From contig NZ_JAHREP010000023.1 of assembly GCF_019084545.1 (NCBI RefSeq), positions 1 through 64,000 of the forward strand: a stretch of 64,000 bases of DNA, given 5' to 3'. Positions 58,365 to 64,000 of this stretch are shown here, piece after piece (within the stretch, counting starts at the first letter, position 1; each line of letters opens with the position of its first letter). This stretch comes from Marinobacterium ramblicola. GTDB taxonomy: Bacteria > Pseudomonadota > Gammaproteobacteria > Pseudomonadales > Balneatricaceae. The notes under the pieces are model-generated. The model searched no databases. It was not told the origin of the DNA and saw nothing but the letters and a program-made list of their open reading frames with translations. The position numbers and the translations under genes are program-made.

Positions 58365-58380
58365 TGTCGTAACACCAACA
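58365..58380. promoter_or_regulatory. NifA activator site 1 in the nifH/SIR2 spacer
   Basis: TGT-CGTAACACCA-ACA, 98 nt upstream of the nifH -24 box and 120 nt upstream of the SIR2-gene promoter. Confidence 0.7.
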
Positions 58381-58413
58381 AAAAACCCTATCCTTTGTCG
58401 GGCCATATCAACC

Positions 58414-58429
58414 TGTCGAAAATGCGACA
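58414..58429. promoter_or_regulatory. NifA activator site 2 in the nifH/SIR2 spacer
   Basis: TGTCG-AAAATG-CGACA, an inverted repeat with TGT-N10-ACA, 71 nt upstream of the SIR2-gene -24 box. Confidence 0.75.
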
Positions 58430-58499
58430 AAACCGCACACTCCTCCCCCTCCTTGCCTCAAGCGACCTACATTTGAACCCAATATCAATCACTTAAGCA

Positions 58500-58515
58500 T
58501 GGCTTGACTATTGCA
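58500..58515 (+). promoter_or_regulatory. Sigma-54 promoter of the SIR2-like gene
   Basis: TGGCTTGACTATTGCA on the plus strand: GG-N10-GC with complete TGGC and TTGCA boxes. It lies 97 nt upstream of the chosen start codon. Confidence 0.75.
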
Positions 58516-58611
58516 CTGCCTGGAGAAGAGGCCGTTGCTACTGCACTCACATTGGAAAGCACGATCGGTGGTACGGCGCAGAAAATCACACTCTCTCGGG
58601 AAGGTACCGGC

Positions 58612-59451
58612 ATGTACAAAGAGCTTATAGATGGTATTCAGAGCGGTAAGATCGTCCCCTACCTCGGCGCCGGCGCGCTGAAGGATGTCACCAATACACT
58701 GGATGGCAGCCCCATCCCCGCCGACAGCGACAGCCTGATCCTGGCGATGAACAACGGTCAGCCGATGGCGCCGCGTCTGATGTATGAGTTTCCCCGCGCC
58801 GCCATGAGCATGGAAAACAAGAAAGGCCGCAGCTTCGTCACCCGCTTCCTCAACGAAACCTACGGCGAGAAACTGTGGAGCCGTGGCCAACTGCATGACT
58901 GGCTGGCCGAGATCAAGCCGCACTACGTCATCGACATCAACCGCGACACCCAGTTGCTGGACAGCTATGCGGATACCGAACATACCCTGATCATGGGCGT
59001 TGCCCGTATCATGGCCAGCGAATACCGGTTCAAGCTGTTCCATTACAACGGCGCTGCGTACCAGGCGATTGAGCTGAACGCGGTGAACCCCGCCCTGCCG
59101 ATCCTGTTCAAGCCGCACGGCGCGCCCAGGCCGGAAGCCAACTACATCGCCGCCGACGCCGACTTCGTCGACTACATCACGGAGCTGATGGGCGGTTTTG
59201 CCATCCCGGCCTTCCTCAAGGAGTACCGCAAGCAGAAGCAGTATCTGTTCCTGGGGATGCGCTTCACCCGCGACACCCAGCGTATGGTGATGAGCGACAT
59301 CATCTACGCCGCCGATACGCCGGCCGGCTGGGCCTTTATCCCCGAGCCCACCGACAAGGAGCGCCGCTTCTGCAAGCTGAAGAAGATCGAGATTATCGAA
59401 CAGGACTGGGACGTGCTGCTCAGTGCCGAAACCTCAATGACAACGGCGTAA
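58612..59451 (+). CDS. SIR2-like protein divergent from nifH
   Basis: 279 residues from the ATG with GGAAGG upstream; a TTG 108 nt earlier opens the same frame but lies across the sigma-54 promoter. Features of the SIR2_2 group are IVPYLGAGALKDV (NAD-binding GAG motif), YVIDINRDTQLLDSYAD, the probable catalytic His in LFKPHGAPRPEANY and YLFLGMRFTRDTQR. No signal peptide or membrane segment. SIR2 folds use NAD+ as deacetylases, ADP-ribosyl enzymes or NADases; which applies cannot be told. The NifA/sigma-54 control suggests a nif-specific job. Confidence 0.82.
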   Translation: MYKELIDGIQSGKIVPYLGAGALKDVTNTLDGSPIPADSDSLILAMNNGQPMAPRLMYEFPRAAMSMENKKGRSFVTRFLNETYGEKLWSRGQLHDWLAEIKPHYVIDINRDTQLLDSYADTEHTLIMGVARIMASEYRFKLFHYNGAAYQAIELNAVNPALPILFKPHGAPRPEANYIAADADFVDYITELMGGFAIPAFLKEYRKQKQYLFLGMRFTRDTQRMVMSDIIYAADTPAGWAFIPEPTDKERRFCKLKKIEIIEQDWDVLLSAETSMTTA

Positions 59452-59630
59452 TCCAGCTTTCCCGTTCCGGTCGGTGGATGACTGGAGCGGGGTAGCTCCA
59501 ACCACTATAGACAGTGCCTACTCTTCGCAAGCGGGATAACCGACCCGACTCCCTCATATCCTCCCAACGGTAACAACCGCATCTGACTGGACTACACTTA
59601 GGCCATACCCCGTACCCTCCCGAGGTGTTC

Positions 59631-59945
59631 ATGCTGATTACCTTTCGCACCGATGCCTACGCCAATATCACGATGTTAGGCGATGTGGCACTTACCATGA
59701 TCCGCCTGATGGGGCACAACGATGTGGTGCCCGGAGCCATCCTCGCCGCCGACGTGCCTAAGGCGATGAACAATCTGCAGCGCGCAATCGACGAACAACC
59801 GATGCCTGCCGACCTGACTGACGGTACGACGGCCGAACAGGAGGATGAGAATCAAAAGGTGAGTCTCGCGAACCGCGCCTACCCCCTACTCGAATTGCTG
59901 GCCGCAGCCGCCAAGAATGAGTGCGACGTAATGTGGGATAAATAA
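59631..59945 (+). CDS. DUF1840 protein
   Basis: 104 residues from MLITFRTDAYANITMLGDVA, the invariant start of DUF1840; then PGAILAADVPKAMNNLQRAI and a C-terminal ANRAYPLLELLAAAAKN. CGAGG precedes the ATG. Function unknown; common as a single gene in beta- and gammaproteobacteria. Confidence 0.88.
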   Translation: MLITFRTDAYANITMLGDVALTMIRLMGHNDVVPGAILAADVPKAMNNLQRAIDEQPMPADLTDGTTAEQEDENQKVSLANRAYPLLELLAAAAKNECDVMWDK

Positions 59946-60081
59946 CTGCCTTGTACTGGACTGTCGAGCGGCCGTAAGCCCTTATCCGGCTCTGCGTTTG
60001 GAACTGGCAGGCGTAAGCATCGCGAAGTGCTCCTGTTCTTCAGCATACGGAATGCAACGTGATATTTTTTGAGGCGGGTGG

Positions 60082-61917
60082 ATGGATAGCATAATGCCGG
60101 CATTACCCGATGGGCATGGAATAGCGGTCCTGTTGTTGATCGTAATAGCACTGTTCATATTTACCCGAGAAGAGATTCCGCTTGAAACGTCAAGCCTGTT
60201 GGTGCTCGTTGTACTGACCGTTGGCTTTGCACTCTTTCCCTACCGATACAATGGCGAACTTGTTGACCCCGTAGACCTTTTCCATGGTTTTGGGCATGAA
60301 GCGCTAATCGCGGTTTGTGCCTTAATGGTTGCCGGTCAGGGGCTGGTGCGCACCGGAGCGCTGGAGCCGATCGGTCGGTTATTAGCACGTTTCTGGGCAG
60401 TCAGTCCGATGTTCTCGCTGTTACTGACACTCGTGCTCGGAGCACTTCTGAGTGCATTCATCAACAATGTCCCCATCGTTGTGCTGCTGCTTCCCATTCT
60501 GGTCAGTGTTGCATTGCGCACTGGCAAACCCGCATCCGGGATGCTGATGCCCATGGGCTTTGCGACTCTGGTAGGGGGCATGGGCACCACGATCGGCACC
60601 TCCACAAATCTGCTGGTCATCGCGGTGGCTGCCGATCTTGGCATGCGCCATTTTCAGGTATTTGATTTCTTTCTTCCCGCGGCGATAGCCGCCAGCGTGG
60701 CAATCCTTTACCTGTGGCTGGTGGCCCCACGCATTTTACCAGTGCGTGAGGCGTCGCTGGATGACCGTTCACCTCGCCAGTTTACTGCCCAGTTACATAT
60801 TGAGGAGGATGGTTTTTCCGATGGCCGCAAGCTGTCGGAGCTGCAAGAGAAGGTTGGGAACAAAATGGGTATCAGCGCTATCCGCCGCGGCGACACGCTG
60901 ATCATGCCACTTCCGGATGCCATGCTCAGGGCCGGCGATAGATTGAGAATCTGCGACACGCCGGAGAATCTGACTGAGTTCTCCAGTGCCCTGGATGCCG
61001 CGCTGTTTGCCGGGGAGGTTCGGGTAGATGACGAGAACCCGCTACGAGCCGACGATCAACAGATCGCCGAGATCGTCGTTACCCAAGGCTCACTCCTGGA
61101 GGGCTCCACCCTGGCCCACGCCAGACTTGCCGAACGTTACCATATGCTGATTCTGGCACTGCATCGCCCAGGTACAACACTGCAGACATTGAGCGCCGAC
61201 TTAGGCGACATCCGTTTGAAAATAGGCGATGTACTACTGGTGCAGGGCAGCCAGGAGCAGATTGTGTCGCTAAAACAAAGTGTTGAACTGCTGGTACTTG
61301 ACGCAACCAGCGACCTGCCGCATACCCGGCTAGCCCCACTGGCATTGACGATTATGGCTGCCATCGTCGTTGTCGCAGCACTTGGCTTGGTGCCGATTGC
61401 CATCAGTGCCGTGGCGGGTGTCCTGCTGATGATTCTCACCCGCTGCCTGCGTTGGCAGGATGTGGTGCAGGCGCTTAGCACTCCGGTGATCATGATCGTG
61501 GTCGCCAGTTTAGCCTTGGGTATGGCGTTGTTGAAAACCGGTGGCGCCAACTATCTGGCCGAGCTGTATGTTGCGTTAGCCGCAGGAACATCGCCCCCCG
61601 TCATGCTATCCGGGCTTATGCTGATCATGGCAATACTGACCAATATCGTCTCCAACAATGCGGCCGCCGTAATCGGCACCCCTATCGCCTTCAGTATCTC
61701 CCAGCAATTGGGTTTGTCGCCCGAACCCTTTGTGCTGGCGGTGTTGTTTGGCGCCAATATGAGCTACGCCACACCGATGGCGTACAAGACCAACCTCCTG
61801 GTTATGAGTGCAGGAGGTTATCGCTTTTCGGATTTTATGAGGGTTGGGATACCGCTGACGATTATCGTTTGGCTGGTGCTGTCCTGGTTGCTGCCACGGC
61901 TTTATGGGCTTGCCTGA
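60082..61917 (+). CDS. SLC13-family permease with two RCK_C domains
   Basis: 611 residues. Two membrane halves (~10-215 and ~415-611) flank a cytoplasmic insert with two TrkA-C/RCK_C-like domains (~225-305: LSELQEKVGNKMGISAIRRG; ~320-400: GSLLEGSTLAHARLAERYHM). The transport signatures are SAFINNVPIVVLLLPIL with GTSTNLLVIAVA, and IVSNNAAAVIGTPIAFSISQ. Related proteins import sulfate or dicarboxylates with sodium; the substrate here is not known. It is a single gene 136 nt after the DUF1840 gene. Confidence 0.9.
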   Translation: MDSIMPALPDGHGIAVLLLIVIALFIFTREEIPLETSSLLVLVVLTVGFALFPYRYNGELVDPVDLFHGFGHEALIAVCALMVAGQGLVRTGALEPIGRLLARFWAVSPMFSLLLTLVLGALLSAFINNVPIVVLLLPILVSVALRTGKPASGMLMPMGFATLVGGMGTTIGTSTNLLVIAVAADLGMRHFQVFDFFLPAAIAASVAILYLWLVAPRILPVREASLDDRSPRQFTAQLHIEEDGFSDGRKLSELQEKVGNKMGISAIRRGDTLIMPLPDAMLRAGDRLRICDTPENLTEFSSALDAALFAGEVRVDDENPLRADDQQIAEIVVTQGSLLEGSTLAHARLAERYHMLILALHRPGTTLQTLSADLGDIRLKIGDVLLVQGSQEQIVSLKQSVELLVLDATSDLPHTRLAPLALTIMAAIVVVAALGLVPIAISAVAGVLLMILTRCLRWQDVVQALSTPVIMIVVASLALGMALLKTGGANYLAELYVALAAGTSPPVMLSGLMLIMAILTNIVSNNAAAVIGTPIAFSISQQLGLSPEPFVLAVLFGANMSYATPMAYKTNLLVMSAGGYRFSDFMRVGIPLTIIVWLVLSWLLPRLYGLA

Positions 61918-61965
61918 CCTGTCAGACAGAGTGAGGTCTCCCCCATAACGAAAGGGTCCAGACAA

Positions 61966-63561
61966 TCAGGTGTCGTCAATCTGCGTGAACATATCGGGCT
62001 GGAACACTTTGACACGGTTGCGCCCCTCGCCCTTGGCGTGATACATCGCCATATCCGCTCTTTTAAGCAGTTGTTTGACCTCTTCAGCGTGTTCGGGATA
62101 CAGCACCACGCCGGTACTTGACGATATTTTCAGGGTAAGGCCCTCAACGTCGAAAGGCTCAACCAGGGCATGCCGTATTTTCTCCGCCACCTCCACTGCG
62201 CTCTCTTTGTCCTTGACCGAGGGCAGCAGAATCACGAACTCATCGCCGCCAAAACGGGACGCGGAGTCTGATTTGCGCAGGCAGTCCGAGATCCGGACGG
62301 CAATGGCTTTCAGTAGTGCATCACCGATATTGTGACCGTAGGTATCGTTAACCGGCTTGAACTCATCCAGGTCGACAAACAGTACCGCCACGTTCTCCCG
62401 TTCACGTTCCGCATTGGTAATCGCCTGATGCAGTCGGTCAATGATCAATAACCGGTTCGGTAAGCCCGTCAGCGTATCGTGATAGGCCATATGTTCGACC
62501 TGTTCCTCCATGATCTTGCGATCGGTGATCTCGTAGAACCAGCCGAGAATCGCCGAGCGTCCCTCGTACTCGATAGGCGAGAAGGATGCCAACGCCCACT
62601 TGACCGGCGCCCGCTCATCAAAGGTACAGAGTTCGATCAGCTTATCGGTGATGCACTCGCCCTGATCCAGCTTTTCGAGTATCTCGCCATGCGTATCCGG
62701 ATTGATGTAGTAGCCGGGAGACACCTGACCAAACACCTCCTCCGCGGTGGATTCCACCAGCGATATATAGCGGCTATTGGCAAACAGAACCCGCTTGTTG
62801 GATAGATCCTCTATGCGGGTCGCAATAGGACTGGCTTCGAGCATCTGCCGTAACTGCGATGCACTCTCCACTGCCCCCTGCCGCAAGTCGAAGTTCTCCT
62901 CAAGTTGCTGATGCAGACGGTGGGTCGTTCCCAGCAGAAAAAACATGAACAGCAGCAGCATGGTCCCCATGCCCCAGGAGACCGATCCGTCCTGAAACAT
63001 GAGAAAGAGGGAGTGCGGCGCCATAGCCAACAGCAGGAAAGTAAAACTGGAGACGCGATCGATCGCCAGGGTTGTAGCGGCGCCTGAACTCAAACCGGCT
63101 AATACAAACGAGGTGTAGACCATATGGTCAGGCTCAGAGGTCGGCACCAGAAAAACCCCGGCGGCGCCCCAAACCAGTGACGTGGCAAACACACCGATCC
63201 GAAACAGCAGCAGCCTTAGTTCCGCTTCCTTCGTGCCAAACGGAAGCTTGTCATCCTTCCAACGAACCACCAGCGCCGCTCTATATATCAGGGTGATACC
63301 GAGCAGCAGAGACCATAGCAATAGCTTGGAAGGCGCTAATACAGCCCACTGCACGCCAATGAAGATCGATGCAAGGGCCAGACTGATGACAATGGAAGAG
63401 CGCAGGTTGGAGCAGAGCAATCTGACCTGCTCAGCGGTAAACGAGGCCGACTCCACCCTGGGGAGAGAGTGCTGTCGCTGGGCAGCCAGCCCGATCGACT
63501 CAGCATGAACGGTATTATCCCGTGGCTTCAACATCTGCTTTTTGTATGAAAGACCATACAT
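61966..63561 (-). CDS. Membrane PAS-GGDEF diguanylate cyclase
   Basis: 531 residues from MYGLSYKKQMLKPRD; a TTG 48 nt earlier or an ATG 27 nt later are alternatives. Six to seven hydrophobic segments (~50-220) form a membrane sensor. A PAS domain follows (~235-360: LRQMLEASPIATRIEDLS, VLFANSRYISLVE), then a GGDEF domain (HDTLTGLPNRLLIIDRLH, VDLDEFKPVNDTYGHNIGD, SRFGGDEFVILLPS). The GGDEF box is intact, so c-di-GMP synthesis is likely; there is no EAL domain. Confidence 0.94.
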   Translation of the reverse strand: MYGLSYKKQMLKPRDNTVHAESIGLAAQRQHSLPRVESASFTAEQVRLLCSNLRSSIVISLALASIFIGVQWAVLAPSKLLLWSLLLGITLIYRAALVVRWKDDKLPFGTKEAELRLLLFRIGVFATSLVWGAAGVFLVPTSEPDHMVYTSFVLAGLSSGAATTLAIDRVSSFTFLLLAMAPHSLFLMFQDGSVSWGMGTMLLLFMFFLLGTTHRLHQQLEENFDLRQGAVESASQLRQMLEASPIATRIEDLSNKRVLFANSRYISLVESTAEEVFGQVSPGYYINPDTHGEILEKLDQGECITDKLIELCTFDERAPVKWALASFSPIEYEGRSAILGWFYEITDRKIMEEQVEHMAYHDTLTGLPNRLLIIDRLHQAITNAERERENVAVLFVDLDEFKPVNDTYGHNIGDALLKAIAVRISDCLRKSDSASRFGGDEFVILLPSVKDKESAVEVAEKIRHALVEPFDVEGLTLKISSSTGVVLYPEHAEEVKQLLKRADMAMYHAKGEGRNRVKVFQPDMFTQIDDT

Positions 63562-63682
63562 TTTCAGAGTACGTTTTCCACTATAGTCCCAAACCCGAAA
63601 GACATTCAATTACAGCGTTTGATATACATCTCCTCCTATTGCCCCCGCATGCCACTTAGAGGCTCTGCCAACCCTTTAAATG

Positions 63683-63716
63683 AAAAAAGCGGCGCCCTGT
63701 CGGAACGCCGCCTTTT
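63683..63716 (-). terminator. Rho-independent terminator of the extradiol dioxygenase gene
   Basis: On the minus strand GCGGCG and CGCCGC form the stem base and are followed by TTTTTT; flanking A and T runs extend it. It begins 37 nt after the stop. Confidence 0.8.
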
Positions 63717-63752
63717 CTTACGTTACCCGCTTGAGCCCTTACTCTTTCGAGA

Positions 63753-64000
63753 TCAGCCTTTCGGGATCAGCAACTGTACGCCAACGCCGGTGTTGGAGAT
63801 CGGCGCTACATAGTTACGCAGACGCTCCTCCGGGATACCGTCACCCAGCGCACCCCGCATGGCCAACCACATGGCCAGCTCTACCATCTGTGCGCCACCT
63901 TTTTCGATCAGATCGACGTTGCTGAATTTGCACAGTTCCTGTGGATCTGAAACCAGCTTGTCCATGCAGTAACTGTCGAAGTCAGCATTGAGAATACCGG
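63753..64000 (-). CDS. LigB-type extradiol dioxygenase, C-terminal fragment
   Basis: The frame stays open to the right edge, so only the last 82 residues are seen (GILNADFDSYCMDKLVSDP, GGAQMVELAMWLAMRGALGD, RNYVAPISNTGVGVQLLIP). The pattern of a ring helix ending in AMWLAMRGAL, then a strand ISNTGVGV, is like the C-terminus of class III (LigB/protocatechuate 4,5-dioxygenase) enzymes. The metal-binding residues lie outside the window. The substrate is unknown. Confidence 0.7.
   Translation of the reverse strand, partial: GILNADFDSYCMDKLVSDPQELCKFSNVDLIEKGGAQMVELAMWLAMRGALGDGIPEERLRNYVAPISNTGVGVQLLIPKG

Noticed and set aside
58504-58611. TTG start giving a 315-residue SIR2-like protein
   Set aside because: It begins inside the -24/-12 promoter, and the ATG at 58612 has a good ribosome site and fits the family start.

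Overview
The window looks like a chromosome segment of a nitrogen-fixing gammaproteobacterium. Codon use is GC-rich, the genome has a Gram-negative minCDE, and there is a large Mo-nitrogenase region with NifA/sigma-54 control. The mix of nif genes, TRAP transporter, GGDEF protein, PAS chemoreceptor and a giant RHS protein would fit a sulfur-oxidising Chromatiales or symbiont-type lineage. That placement is an inference; no rRNA gene is present.

Layout. 1-11087 (minus) is the first ~3,695 residues of a giant YD/RHS-repeat protein that runs off the left edge. 11.3-12.7 kb holds a TPR protein, a small unknown protein and a dead group II intron reverse-transcriptase fragment. 12.8-24.1 kb is metabolic and sensory: a secreted subtilase, a DmdC-type acyl-CoA dehydrogenase, an Orn/Lys/Arg decarboxylase, a PAS-chemoreceptor and an astC-astD pair. 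24.1-26.0 kb is minCDE. 26.4-33.8 kb has a LysR regulator, a DctPQM TRAP transporter and an unusually short large-type NAD-glutamate dehydrogenase. 33.8-35.9 kb is an odd accessory patch: two 60-codon ORFs sharing one C-terminal motif, a perfect FNR box, a decayed duplicate of part of tag, then tag and a TetR gene with twin operators. 36.1-38.4 kb holds a DUF2796 protein and a divergent cysteine-desulfhydrase/Lrp pair.

The nitrogen-fixation region spans 38.5-59.5 kb in three sigma-54 units. These are iscA-nifU-nifS (Fe-S assembly), nifE-nifN-nifX-DUF269-DUF683-fdxB-[2Fe-2S] ferredoxin plus two unrecognised genes (FeMo-co assembly and electron transfer), and nifH-D-K-T-Y plus a small protein and an LRV Fe-S protein. 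Between the second and third units sits a dimethylglycine-dehydrogenase-like flavoprotein with classical EtfBA and a divergent TetR regulator. A SIR2-like gene is transcribed divergently from nifH. It has its own GG-N10-GC promoter, and two NifA-type TGT-N10-ACA sites lie in the shared spacer, so it is probably part of the nif regulon. No nifB, nifV, nifA or nifL is in the window. The right end has a DUF1840 protein, an SLC13-type permease, a GGDEF protein and the 3' end of a LigB-type extradiol dioxygenase.

The points I find most novel are the SIR2/nifH shared promoter, the paired small ORFs ending in EERCFIxSSN with a covarying hairpin, the three helical inserts in the RHS protein, and the short NAD-GDH. 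Family names and comparisons with known proteins are from memory; no database search was run.
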